Shown here: piece after piece, positions 19,610 to 31,548 of the stretch
How the letters are laid out: every line of letters starts with the position of its first letter
How positions within the stretch are numbered: position 1 is the first letter of the stretch
Assembly (NCBI GenBank): GCA_021325195.1
Contig: JAJPHQ010000035.1
Location: 1-64,000 of the forward strand
Direction of reading: 5' to 3'
DNA: 64,000 nucleotides
DNA from: Gammaproteobacteria bacterium
GTDB taxonomy: Bacteria > Pseudomonadota > Gammaproteobacteria > Xanthomonadales > Rhodanobacteraceae
Notes under the pieces: generated by a model
The model's database searches: none
What the model was told of the DNA's origin: nothing
Seen by the model: the letters and a program-made list of their open reading frames with translations, nothing else
Translations under genes and position numbers: made by a program

Positions 19610-21154
19610 ATGACATTGAATCACTGGGTCAGACTATTCGAGCCGTTCACCAGCAGGACCGGCTCAGAAATCGCTGTGACCGTGGTGTGTCGCCTGCTGG
19701 CGAGCGCGCTTATCCTTGCCGTGACAGTGTTTGTCCTGCGCGCGGCCACGCCTTTCGTGATCTCCGATGCCTGGTTTTTCGTGAGCACTCTGATTCGTCC
19801 TTGGCAAGAAGGGCATCTTGCGTTGGCGGATTTCTTCGTCAAACGCGGGTCTTCCGATCACATGAATCCGTTATACCGATTGATCCTGCTCATGCACACC
19901 GCCTGGTTTCAAATGGATTTCACCGTAGAGGGATTGATCGGAGTGTGCTTCGCGATCGCAAGTGTCTATTTGTGGTACCGCTTGTCGCGTCAAGCCTTGG
20001 CGGAACGGTTCCAGACCGTCGTATTGGCCGAGCTAATAGGACTGGGCCTGACCTCCATCGTGTTTTCATTGAGCGCAAGCGGGGTTTATGACTGGCCCTT
20101 GGTAACGCTGGCATTCATGGGCATTTTTGCTGTCAGTGTCATGTTCGCGGCAATTCCGGGTCTGTTGAGGGCGCATCGTCTCGGGGCATTGGCGCTGGTG
20201 GTCCTTGCCGTGTTTCTTGTCGATGACACTTATGGGGTGCTGGCAGTTGCGTCGGCCGTCATGCTGCTTTCGTTGCTGCGGATACGGGGTCTGCTGGAGC
20301 CTGCAGACTGGTGGCGGGGCGTCCTGGCTTTGCTCGTAACTGCTGTTGCTTACACGGTGACGTGCCACGCCTTGGTTCCCTACTACGGTGCAGGACAGAC
20401 GAGCGAGCCTTTGTGGCGTCCCATTGTTTCGCTATTTGCCGCACATTGGCGCGAAAGCTGGAAATTGATTGCAGTTCCGGCCTGGAGTGTCATTGTTACG
20501 CCAGGACAAGGGATTCGCATATTCAAGATGGCCCACTGGCTCGCGGTGCTGGTTTCCGTTATCGCGGCTTGCGTGGTATGCGCGGGGCATGTGTGGTTCT
20601 GGCGCAACTGGTTGCGCCGCGAGACGAATACCTTGTCGTTCGTTGCGGCAGGGTTGATGCTGTTCTTTTATTTCACCATGGGTGCATTCGCGATGGCGAG
20701 ACTGCCGAGGTTTGGATTCGATTATCTGTCGCAACCTCGTTACACACAGATCTACGAATTGCAACTGGTAGCCATGATGATGATGTCGGCGCGAGTGCTG
20801 GCGGACGAGTCTTCAGGGCGTTTGCACGAACGGTTGCAGGTGATCGTCACGGTTGTACTGGTGGGGCTGGCTGCTTGCTACACCACAGTGGCTTTCCACC
20901 AGATCCGATTCATCCAGGCCTTTCAGGTCAAGTTGGCCACCCAGATCGAGCAATTGGCAAGCGCCCCAGAGACGCCTCCCAAGGATTGTCTGGCAGATTA
21001 TGTAACTCCATGCTCCCATTGGAGCCTTGCTGGACGCGTTGCCGTTCTCGATACGCTAGAACGTGGTCCGTACAACGTGTTTTCACCGGTCTTCAGGAAG
21101 CGCCACAGGCATCAAGTCCCGGCGTCGTGGCGCGTCCCCCCTTTGCCTCGATAG
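19610..21154 (+). CDS. polytopic membrane protein, unknown function
   Basis: ~515 aa from the MTLNHWVRLFEPF start; many hydrophobic helices; glycan-locus context. Confidence 0.65.
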   Translation: MTLNHWVRLFEPFTSRTGSEIAVTVVCRLLASALILAVTVFVLRAATPFVISDAWFFVSTLIRPWQEGHLALADFFVKRGSSDHMNPLYRLILLMHTAWFQMDFTVEGLIGVCFAIASVYLWYRLSRQALAERFQTVVLAELIGLGLTSIVFSLSASGVYDWPLVTLAFMGIFAVSVMFAAIPGLLRAHRLGALALVVLAVFLVDDTYGVLAVASAVMLLSLLRIRGLLEPADWWRGVLALLVTAVAYTVTCHALVPYYGAGQTSEPLWRPIVSLFAAHWRESWKLIAVPAWSVIVTPGQGIRIFKMAHWLAVLVSVIAACVVCAGHVWFWRNWLRRETNTLSFVAAGLMLFFYFTMGAFAMARLPRFGFDYLSQPRYTQIYELQLVAMMMMSARVLADESSGRLHERLQVIVTVVLVGLAACYTTVAFHQIRFIQAFQVKLATQIEQLASAPETPPKDCLADYVTPCSHWSLAGRVAVLDTLERGPYNVFSPVFRKRHRHQVPASWRVPPLPR

Positions 21155-21316
21155 AGCAGCTTGCGCTGCATCTGCAGCCTTGGTGGCACCGGCCGCTGCA
21201 TGCGGCGGCATCTCAGAGTCGGCCCATATGCCAAGGTGCATATCGGCGCATATGCTTGCGACCTTGTTTGGCCAATGCCACTATTGACCACCTTTCGGGG
21301 CCACGCCGGAAAGGCA

Positions 21317-22288
21317 ATGAAACTCATCATCCAGATTCCGTGCCTGAACGAGGCCGAGACGCTGGCGGTCGCGCTGGCGGAGTTGCCACGCAGCGTCTCC
21401 GGATTCGACCGGGTGGAATGGCTGGTGGTGGACGATGGTTCCACTGATGCCACCGCCGAGGTCGCGCACACGCACGGGGTCGATCATGTGATTCGGCATC
21501 CCGTCAACCGCGGACTGGCAGCGGCGTTCATGACGGGTCTGGAGGCATGTCTGAGACTGGGCGCGGACGTGATCGTCAATACCGATGCCGACAACCAGTA
21601 CTGCAGTGCGGATATCCCGAAGTTGACACAGCCGTTGCTCGATCACGCCGCCGACATCGTGATCGGGGCGCGTCCGATCGATGGCACCGCACATTTCCCG
21701 TGGGTCAAGAAGAAGCTGCAGAAGCTGGGCAGCTGGGCTGTGCGGATGGCAAGCAAAACCGACATCGCCGACGCGCCCAGCGGGTTTCGCGCCATGTCGC
21801 GCGAGGCGGCGATGCGCCTCAACGTGTTTAATCAATACACCTACACGCTGGAAACCATCATCCAGGCGGGGCAAAGCAATCTTCGGGTGATTTCGGTGCC
21901 CATCCGCACCAACCCGGATCTGCGTCCGTCGCGGTTGGTCAGGAGCATTTCGAGTTACGTCAGGCGCTCGCTGATGACGATCCTGCGGGTGTTCGTGACC
22001 TACCGTCCGCTGGCACTGTTCGTAATCATCGGATCCCTGTTCCTGCTGGTCGGCTTTGCCATCAGCATTCGTTTCCTGGTTGCTTATGCTTCGGGTCACG
22101 GCGGCGGACACGTGCAGTCGCTGATCCTGTCTTCACTTTGCGTGACCGTTGGTACCTTGCTGTACATGATGGGACTGATTGGTGATCTAGTCGCCACCAA
22201 TCGCAAGCTGCTGGAGCGGGTCGACGTCAGGTTGCAGACTATCGCGTTCGACAGTTCGAACAAGGGCGAGCGCGATGGAAATGGTTGA
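21317..22288 (+). CDS. glycosyltransferase family 2, dolichyl-phosphate-mannose synthase-like with C-terminal TM helices
   Basis: IIQIPCLNEAETLAVAL...WLVVDDGSTDATAEVA...VNTDADNQY; two C-terminal hydrophobic segments. Confidence 0.85.
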   Translation: MKLIIQIPCLNEAETLAVALAELPRSVSGFDRVEWLVVDDGSTDATAEVAHTHGVDHVIRHPVNRGLAAAFMTGLEACLRLGADVIVNTDADNQYCSADIPKLTQPLLDHAADIVIGARPIDGTAHFPWVKKKLQKLGSWAVRMASKTDIADAPSGFRAMSREAAMRLNVFNQYTYTLETIIQAGQSNLRVISVPIRTNPDLRPSRLVRSISSYVRRSLMTILRVFVTYRPLALFVIIGSLFLLVGFAISIRFLVAYASGHGGGHVQSLILSSLCVTVGTLLYMMGLIGDLVATNRKLLERVDVRLQTIAFDSSNKGERDGNG

Positions 22289-24377
22289 AAGCCTGTCGCG
22301 TGGCCTGTTGTCGCAGCGGGCATCGCGGTGGTTGTCGCTGGCACTGTCCGTGCTTCTGGGCATGTTGCTGGTGGTACTGTTTGCCCGCTCCGCCCGGATT
22401 GCAACAGGCAATCCGCCGAGTTTCGATGGGGCGATGAACCTTCAGGTAGCGGCGTCGTTAGCCAAGGGGGACGGTTATCGCCGTGACTATGCCGAACACC
22501 CGATTTTTCCCCATGAAATCCAGACCGGACCACCGTACATCCTGCCTGCCGCAGCGGTGTTCAAATTGTGGGGGGTTGGCATCCCGCAGGCAGAAGTCGT
22601 CAATCTCGTTTATCTGGCCTTGTTGTTGGCAATCACCTGCTGGCTGATCGCACCGATGGGTGGATGGCCTCTTGCCCTGTTCGGCGCGTGCACAGTCGTC
22701 ACGGTTCCGGGCGTTCACCTGTTCGGCTTTTATGGCTTTGGGGAAATACCGGCCCTCGCTTGGGGACTGGCGGCAACCCTGGTGTATTTCCACGGAGGAG
22801 GCGAAGCTTGGCGGGGATTTGTCGCAGGCGTCATGCTCGCACTCGCGGTCTACACAAAAACTGTCATGTTGATTGGCGCCGCTGCGTTGGGCCTGTGCGC
22901 AATTCTGGAAATACTTGTCGCGCGGCGGATACACGATCACGGCATACGACACCGTTTCGCGGCATTCGTCGCGGGCGGTGCGGCTACTGTCGTCAGCATG
23001 GAGACATGGAGGGCGTTGGCCCTGGGGGGGGTCCATGCATGGAGGCATTGGTGGAGGGTTGAGGCAGGAAACATTTTTATGCAAGCCGGAGTGAAGCCGG
23101 GCTTGGAAACAATGACGCATTCGCTTTTCGACAAACTGCAAGTGCATTTTGCACTGCTTGCCGACGACTACCGAATGTCGTTGATATTTACAGGTGTATG
23201 GTTGATACTGCTGTTGGTGGTGTTCGCCATGCTTTTGATCCGTGCGGTAGGCGAACAACGCATTCACTGGACGGCAATCACCGTTCTGTTGACAGCACTG
23301 ATATATCTTGCGTGGTGGCTGCTGGTGACGCCTACCGCCAAGGCGTGGCACAGACGCATCCTTGATGGAATGATCTGCGCCGACATCGGGTTAATCGTGG
23401 CCGCTGCGACATGGTGGCGGCGTGAAAGAAATGTCGGATTGGGAACATTGCACAAGTTGTCTGTTTTTGTTGCTCTTGTTGCGTTGTTGCTGCCTGCCGC
23501 GTGGTTGGTCGAAGGTGCTCGCATTTTGCTGGTTGACGCCGTGAGCGAAAAGGCTTGTGAATGGCAAATGGCTGATGCGCCCAGTTGCGCGCAACTGAAT
23601 CCCGACGACAGTGTGTTCAACCTGCAACGCGTAGTGCGTGAGGTACGGGCATTGCCCGCCAACGCTTATGTATTCGCGTTCGGCTGGTATTCGGCGCCGC
23701 GGATCGGATTGCTGGCACAGCGATACATCCTGGATTTCCATGATGTACCGGTCGCGACGATGGATCCGAGGCGGCCGGTCTATTTCGTGCAAGAACCGGA
23801 CACGCCGCCGGAAAGCCTCCGACGGATCAGAACGCTCTACGACGTTACGCGAACACCGGACTACGCCTATGCGTTGATCCAGGCACACTCATTAACGCCT
23901 GCGCCGCTGGTGGCTGGCAAGGCGCCAGTGCGCCGGTATGTCAATGCCGCAGAGCACTACGTTTATCTGCGCGGTTTCAATGACTCGGAAGGTGCCAACG
24001 GACGCTGGCTGACCGATGACAATGAGGCACTGCTGGTACCGCAGCCTGGCGACGTCTTCGAGTTGACTGCTTATGCGGTGCCAGCCGATCGTTACGAAGT
24101 CCACAGGTCACCGAACATCATCGTAAATTTCGATGGCTGCAAGGCTCAGGAGCAAACGGCACGGCCGGGCGAAGTAACCCGTCTCGTGTTCGTTATCCCG
24201 GCGCATTGCGGCATCATTGCTGGAAAGCCCGTGAACGTTCGAATCGAGGTGGATAACCTGGTGGAGTCTGCCATTACCAATGATCCGCGGGCACTCGGCG
24301 TTGTTGCGAAGTCCTTAGGGTTCGTGCCGGCGGGTTCGGGGGAGGCAGGTTCCCGCGAGAATCACGCATCGCGTTGA
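22275..24377 (+). CDS. polytopic membrane protein, possible GT-C/GT39-like glycosyltransferase
   Basis: 700-aa ORF with N-terminal TM helices and soluble C-terminus, adjacent to the DPM-synthase-like GT2. Confidence 0.65.
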   Translation: MEMVESLSRGLLSQRASRWLSLALSVLLGMLLVVLFARSARIATGNPPSFDGAMNLQVAASLAKGDGYRRDYAEHPIFPHEIQTGPPYILPAAAVFKLWGVGIPQAEVVNLVYLALLLAITCWLIAPMGGWPLALFGACTVVTVPGVHLFGFYGFGEIPALAWGLAATLVYFHGGGEAWRGFVAGVMLALAVYTKTVMLIGAAALGLCAILEILVARRIHDHGIRHRFAAFVAGGAATVVSMETWRALALGGVHAWRHWWRVEAGNIFMQAGVKPGLETMTHSLFDKLQVHFALLADDYRMSLIFTGVWLILLLVVFAMLLIRAVGEQRIHWTAITVLLTALIYLAWWLLVTPTAKAWHRRILDGMICADIGLIVAAATWWRRERNVGLGTLHKLSVFVALVALLLPAAWLVEGARILLVDAVSEKACEWQMADAPSCAQLNPDDSVFNLQRVVREVRALPANAYVFAFGWYSAPRIGLLAQRYILDFHDVPVATMDPRRPVYFVQEPDTPPESLRRIRTLYDVTRTPDYAYALIQAHSLTPAPLVAGKAPVRRYVNAAEHYVYLRGFNDSEGANGRWLTDDNEALLVPQPGDVFELTAYAVPADRYEVHRSPNIIVNFDGCKAQEQTARPGEVTRLVFVIPAHCGIIAGKPVNVRIEVDNLVESAITNDPRALGVVAKSLGFVPAGSGEAGSRENHASR

Positions 24378-25859
24378 ATGCCGATGAACATTTCGAAACA
24401 GGATGAATCCATGCAACTGCAGCCCGTGATCCTGTGTGGCGGTTCCGGCACCCGTTTGTGGCCTGCGTCCCGCGAGAATTACCCCAAGCAACTGCTGCCG
24501 TTGCTGGGCGAGGAATCGATGCTGCAGGCCACCTTGCACCGGCTCGACGGATTCGGGAAGGCACAGGTGGCGCCGCCGCTGGTGGTCGGCAACGAGGAAT
24601 ACCGCTTCCTGATCGCCGAACAGTTGCGGTCGGCCGGCGTCGAACACAAGCGCCTGCTGCTGGAACCCGTCGGCCGCAACACCGCGCCGGCGGTGACATT
24701 GGCGGCGTCGATCGCGCTTGCAAACGGCACCGATCCGGTGCTGCTGGTGATGCCTGCCGATCACGTGATCGGCGATCCGGAAGCGTTCCGTGCCGCGGTG
24801 GCAGCCGGCCTCGGCCCGGCGCAGGACGGGGTTTTCGTCACCTTCGGGGTCAAGCCTTCACGGGCGGAGACCGGTTACGGCTACCTCCGGCGTGGCGCGG
24901 CGGACACCGCACATCCGGGCACGTTCATGCTGGAGGCGTTCGTCGAGAAGCCCGACGCGGCCACGGCGCAAGCCTACCTCGCGAGCGGCGATTATCTGTG
25001 GAACAGCGGCATTTTCCTGTTTCGTGCATCCGTGTGGCTCGCGGCGATCACCCGTTTGCAGCCGGCGATGCAAAGTGCGTGCGAGCAGGCGCTCGCTACG
25101 CTCAAGCAAGACGGCGATTTCCTCCGCGTCGGGCGCGAGGCATTCGCGTCCTGTCCCGCCGACTCGATCGATTATGCGGTAATGGAAAAATTGCGCGTCC
25201 ATCCGGAACTGGGCGCCGCGACGGTGGTTCCGCTCGACGCGCAATGGTCCGATGTAGGCTCGTGGGACTCGGTGCGCGACTTTGCCGATCATGACGCTTC
25301 CGGCAACGTCACGCGCGGCGACGTTCTGCTGGAAGCTTGCCGGGATTCCCTGGTACTGGCGCAATCCCGGCTGGTCGCGTTGCTCGGTTGTCGTGGCGTC
25401 GTGGTCGTGGAAACCCCCGATGCGGTGCTGGTGGCCGATCAGCGGTGCAGCCAGGATGTGAAGAAACTGGTCGAACGGCTCAAATCCGGTGGTCGCGAGG
25501 AAGCTACCATGCCGCGCAAGGTGTTCCGGCCGTGGGGCTGGTACGATTCTCTCGAGCGCGGACCCGGTTTCCAGGTCAAGCGGATTGGCGTAAATCCCGG
25601 GGCAAGCCTTTCACTGCAGATGCATCATCATCGGGCCGAGCACTGGGTCGTGGTGCGCGGCATCGGACATGTCACGAACGGCGATCGAGTGTTCGATCTG
25701 CACGCCAACGAGTCAACCTTTATCCCGATCGGTACCCGGCATCGCCTGGAGAACCTCACCAGCGAGCCGCTGGAAATCATCGAGGTGCAAACCGGCGACT
25801 ATCTGGGCGAGGACGACATCGTGCGCTTCGAAGACCGCTACGCACGCATCGAGTCGTGA
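24378..25859 (+). CDS. manC: mannose-1-phosphate guanylyltransferase / mannose-6-phosphate isomerase
   Basis: PVILCGGSGTRLWPASRENYPKQLLPLLGE; C-terminal cupin FRPWGWYDSLERGPGFQVKRI...LSLQMHHHRAEHWVVV. Confidence 0.92.
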   Translation: MPMNISKQDESMQLQPVILCGGSGTRLWPASRENYPKQLLPLLGEESMLQATLHRLDGFGKAQVAPPLVVGNEEYRFLIAEQLRSAGVEHKRLLLEPVGRNTAPAVTLAASIALANGTDPVLLVMPADHVIGDPEAFRAAVAAGLGPAQDGVFVTFGVKPSRAETGYGYLRRGAADTAHPGTFMLEAFVEKPDAATAQAYLASGDYLWNSGIFLFRASVWLAAITRLQPAMQSACEQALATLKQDGDFLRVGREAFASCPADSIDYAVMEKLRVHPELGAATVVPLDAQWSDVGSWDSVRDFADHDASGNVTRGDVLLEACRDSLVLAQSRLVALLGCRGVVVVETPDAVLVADQRCSQDVKKLVERLKSGGREEATMPRKVFRPWGWYDSLERGPGFQVKRIGVNPGASLSLQMHHHRAEHWVVVRGIGHVTNGDRVFDLHANESTFIPIGTRHRLENLTSEPLEIIEVQTGDYLGEDDIVRFEDRYARIES

Positions 25860-25879
25860 CCCTCCGAGGGCAGAGTTGG

Positions 25880-27841
<1,962 letters not shown>

Positions 27842-28219
27842 GGGGCGAGCGGGTCAGGGCGTTCGAAAACCGGCGGAATTGTAACGGATCGCCCGCGCCG
27901 CATTCATTTTCGGTTCACGGTCCTGAAAAAGTGCAATGCGCGCTTGCCGTTTGGCTTGGGCAAGGCCTTGCGGAAGTGCTGTCCCGGGATCGAGTCCGGT
28001 GCGGACTCCACACGTGATTCGCGCCATCTCTAGCGCTCGCTCCGTGGGCCAGCGTTCACGGCCCGTCCTCAGCGGGGTGATTTTCGACGGAGGGACTGGC
28101 CGTCCGGATCGTGAAACCGGCCAGTCGCCGGGAGCCGAATTGTGCCGGCCAACACGGTCAGGACCGCCGCGGCCGATGGTATAAATGGCGCCGTTTCCCT
28201 GCCGTTCCGGACCCAACTC

Positions 28220-30520
28220 ATGCACCGCCGTTTGTTGCGCGTCATCCCGGCCCTGTTTGCCTTCGCGCTGCTGGCCGCTTTCTCCGCTTCCGCCCTTGCC
28301 GTTGTTCCCCAGTCCGCCGCACCCACCCTGTTCTCCATCCGGGCCGGCACGCCGCGGATCCTGGCTGAGGGCGCCCAGAAATCCTGGCCGGTGACGATCA
28401 GCGAAAACACCGCGATGGACGCGGTGTTCAAGGGCGGCATGTGGCTGCCCAGTCCGGACGGCGGCCGCGTCTATGCCACGTACGAGAAGCACATCATCCA
28501 CGCGAATGGCACCTGGTCGTGGATCGGCAAGGTGCAGACCGCGGCGGGCCCGCAATCGGTGGTGCTGACCTTCGGGCAGGGCGCGGTGTTCGGTGTGGTG
28601 CCCCAGCCCACCGGTTATCCGCTGCGCATCGTCACCGAACACGGCCAGACCCGCGTGGTGCAGACTTCGGCCGAGGCGATGGCGCGCTCGCCGACCGCGC
28701 TGCGCCTGCGTTCGCAGCCCGATTACCTGATCCCGCCCGCGGCCATCCGCCGCGGGTCGAACACGCCGTCCCTGACAGCGCCTGCCAGCGCGGCGGTGCA
28801 GGACGCCAGCGCGACCAGGGCCGCCGCCAGGACAACGGCCCAGGCCGACGGGTCGTCGTCGGCGACTACCGTGGACGTGATGGTGGTTTACACGCCCGGC
28901 TTCGTCAGCGAGACCGGCAGCGTGAACGCGGCCCTGACCAGAATCCAGTATCTGGTCGATTACACCAACCAGGCCTACGTCAACAGCAGCGTCAACGCCC
29001 AGATCCGGCTGGTCCACACGATGCAGGTGGATTACCCCGACAACACTTCCAACGACAGCGCGCTGGATGACATCACCGGCCTCGACGGCAATGGCAACAC
29101 CGTGCCGATTCCGCCATCGCTGCAAGGCGTCGCACCCGCGCGCGTCCAGTACGGCGCGGACCTGGTGGCCATGGTCCGCAGCTTCGACAACACGGACCAG
29201 GGCAACTGCGGCACCGGCTGGCTGATCGGCGGCGGTGAACAGCCCATCACGACCGCCGACAACGTTTACGGTTATTCCGTGGTGAGCGATGGCACCAGCG
29301 GCGGGTATTTCTGCCTCGATTCCACCTTCGCGCACGAACTGGGTCACAACATGGGCAACGCCCACGACCGTGCACACGCGGACGGACCGGGTGCCTATCC
29401 GTATTCGTACGGCTACACCTACACGACCAGTGACGGCAGCAACGGCTTCGCCACCATCATGGCGTACGGCACCGACATCCAGACGCCGATCCAGATGTTC
29501 TCCAATCCCGATGTCACGAACTCGCTGTGCCTGAACACGCCGTGCGGCGTGCCAGACAGTTCATCGCAATCCGCCGACAACGCGCACAGCATGAACAACA
29601 CCGTGGCAATCATCGCGCAGTTCGAGCCGACGATGGTCAGCACGGCGCCGAGGCTGATTCCGTACGTACACGACGACGTCAATGGCGATGGCAAGTCAGA
29701 CCTGCTTTGGCGCTCGCTGGATAATTCCAAATTCGCGTATTGGATTATGAACGGTACTCAGTTGGAGAGCAGCCTCGCGATTGCTGTACCCACGAACTAC
29801 AAAATGCTTGCCACGGGTGACTTCAATGGCGACGGCTATATGGACATCGTTTGGACTGACGGAACCAGCATGTGGATGTGGGTTGGCAGCGGCAGTACCT
29901 TCACGAACACTTACATGAGGGCCTACCCGACCACAGGCTGGACTGTCGTCGGTGCAGCCGATTTCGATGGTGACGGAGATACCGATTTGCTGTGGGCCAA
30001 GAACGGCCAACTAGCGGAATGGTTGATGAGCGGAGCCAGCCTCAAAACCAGTTACGTTCAGGTTCTGCCCGGCGGTTGGCGTTATCTAACAACCGGCGAT
30101 TTCGACGGTGATGGGAGGGCGGACCTGCTGTTGACAAACGGCTCCGCGATGCAGATGTGGATGCAGTTCAACAAAGGTACGTTCATGCCCGTTGCCACAC
30201 ATACGTATCCGCCAGGCTGGACACTTTTGGGTTCGGGCGATGTTAACGGGGATGGAATGGATGATCTGCTGTGGCGCGACAATGCACATACTCGTTTTGC
30301 ATACTGGATCATGAATGGTCCGCAATTGGCTGCTTCCTTGGCGATCTATGTCTCGCCCCAGTGGCAATTTGGTGCCACTGGTGATTATGACGGCAGCGGG
30401 CTGCTTGGTTTTGTCTGGTACAACAAAAGCGAGATTGTAATGTGGCCGGGGTCGAGCACCGGAAATTACAAGGGTGTGGTGGTGCATTCGTATCCGAGTG
30501 CATGGACGATGCTTCCGTAG
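28220..30520 (+). CDS. secreted zinc metalloprotease (metzincin) with C-terminal FG-GAP/VCBS-like repeats
   Basis: Signal peptide MHRRLLRVIPALFAFALLAAFSASALA; HELGHNMGNAHD zinc motif; DVNGDGKSDLLWR/DFNGDGYMDIVW/DFDGDGDTDLLW Ca-binding repeats. Confidence 0.88.
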   Translation: MHRRLLRVIPALFAFALLAAFSASALAVVPQSAAPTLFSIRAGTPRILAEGAQKSWPVTISENTAMDAVFKGGMWLPSPDGGRVYATYEKHIIHANGTWSWIGKVQTAAGPQSVVLTFGQGAVFGVVPQPTGYPLRIVTEHGQTRVVQTSAEAMARSPTALRLRSQPDYLIPPAAIRRGSNTPSLTAPASAAVQDASATRAAARTTAQADGSSSATTVDVMVVYTPGFVSETGSVNAALTRIQYLVDYTNQAYVNSSVNAQIRLVHTMQVDYPDNTSNDSALDDITGLDGNGNTVPIPPSLQGVAPARVQYGADLVAMVRSFDNTDQGNCGTGWLIGGGEQPITTADNVYGYSVVSDGTSGGYFCLDSTFAHELGHNMGNAHDRAHADGPGAYPYSYGYTYTTSDGSNGFATIMAYGTDIQTPIQMFSNPDVTNSLCLNTPCGVPDSSSQSADNAHSMNNTVAIIAQFEPTMVSTAPRLIPYVHDDVNGDGKSDLLWRSLDNSKFAYWIMNGTQLESSLAIAVPTNYKMLATGDFNGDGYMDIVWTDGTSMWMWVGSGSTFTNTYMRAYPTTGWTVVGAADFDGDGDTDLLWAKNGQLAEWLMSGASLKTSYVQVLPGGWRYLTTGDFDGDGRADLLLTNGSAMQMWMQFNKGTFMPVATHTYPPGWTLLGSGDVNGDGMDDLLWRDNAHTRFAYWIMNGPQLAASLAIYVSPQWQFGATGDYDGSGLLGFVWYNKSEIVMWPGSSTGNYKGVVVHSYPSAWTMLP

Positions 30521-30667
30521 CTACGTTTGCCACGCAACTAATGGTGGTCAGGGTTTCAAGAAAGACACTGTATGTTCGCGCGCATCGCGCGGGGATGCCA
30601 CGTCATCGAGCGCACGAGTTCGCCCAGAAACGGACCACTTGTCTTAAGAGAAAAAGTGGCCCAGCCC

Positions 30668-30702
30668 GTTTGAACAGTCGAGCCCGTCTCGAGTGTTCAA
30701 AC
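30668..30702. repeat. inverted repeat gtttgaaca-gt-cgag-cccgt-ctcg-ag-tgttcaaac between convergent genes
   Basis: 9-bp outer stem and 4-bp inner stem around a 5-nt loop. Confidence 0.75.
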
Positions 30703-30748
30703 GATTCGCCTGTTTCTTGACGTGTGGGAGGGCTGTAGCTTCTTCTCG

Positions 30749-31546
30749 TCATGCGGCCCTTGCACGCACCACGTAACCGTTGCCGAGCTCGGTGTGAAGA
30801 AATGGCCGCTGGGCCCAATCTGCGGTGAGCATGACCAGTTTTCCGAGCGGACTTTTGATCAGCGGATACCACTTCATGACATGGCGGCGGTCGATGCCGC
30901 TGCGTGCTGAATTGTCATGCATTCCCTTCGCGGTCTTGTCGGTGGCCTCATTCACTTCAGGTGCGTAGTTGGCGGCTCGAATCTTCTCGACCACGTTGGC
31001 CAGAGGGAAGCCGTAGCATAGTATCCGTTCAACTCGGAATCCTGCCGACTGCATCAGCTTTGCCAGCTGTGAACGCTCGTAGCGACGGAAATGCCCCGCC
31101 CAGACATCGGAGGCGTTCCACTTTTTCATGTGAGATGGCACGGATAGCAGCAACACTCCATCATGACGCAGCCATGATCGCCATTCGCACAGGGCTTCCA
31201 GATCATGCTCGATGTGTTCGAGGACCTCGAACGCCAGCAACAGTCCGAAACGTTCTTGCCATCCGGTCGGCGGGGCTCCGAAGTAAAGGATGTTTTTCCC
31301 CGCTTCGCGTGCCAAGGCATTGGCAACGGCACGCGCGGCTTCCGACATTTCCAGTGCGAAGCAATGAAAACCGAGGTCATCCAGTTCATGTAGAAGGATT
31401 CCGGGGCCAGGCCCTATCTCGAGGGTGTCGCAAGGAGCTATGCCGCGTACCTCGCGAAGGACCAACGCGCGCCGCAACAGATACCTGGGTGCAGGAACCC
31501 ACCCGTATTCAGGAGCAGCGGGGCCTAGCGTAGCGTCAGTGATCAT
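30749..31546 (-). CDS. class I SAM-dependent methyltransferase
   Basis: DTLEIGPGPGILLHELDDLGF, LLLAFEVLEHIEHDLEAL. Confidence 0.8.
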   Translation of the reverse strand: MITDATLGPAAPEYGWVPAPRYLLRRALVLREVRGIAPCDTLEIGPGPGILLHELDDLGFHCFALEMSEAARAVANALAREAGKNILYFGAPPTGWQERFGLLLAFEVLEHIEHDLEALCEWRSWLRHDGVLLLSVPSHMKKWNASDVWAGHFRRYERSQLAKLMQSAGFRVERILCYGFPLANVVEKIRAANYAPEVNEATDKTAKGMHDNSARSGIDRRHVMKWYPLIKSPLGKLVMLTADWAQRPFLHTELGNGYVVRARAA

Positions 31547-31548
31547 GA

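Noticed and set aside
21210-21270. catatg-rich stretch (ccatatgccaaggtgcatatcggcgcatatgc) upstream of the GT2 gene
   Set aside because: Short and low-information; could be chance or a local regulatory motif, but there is no further support.
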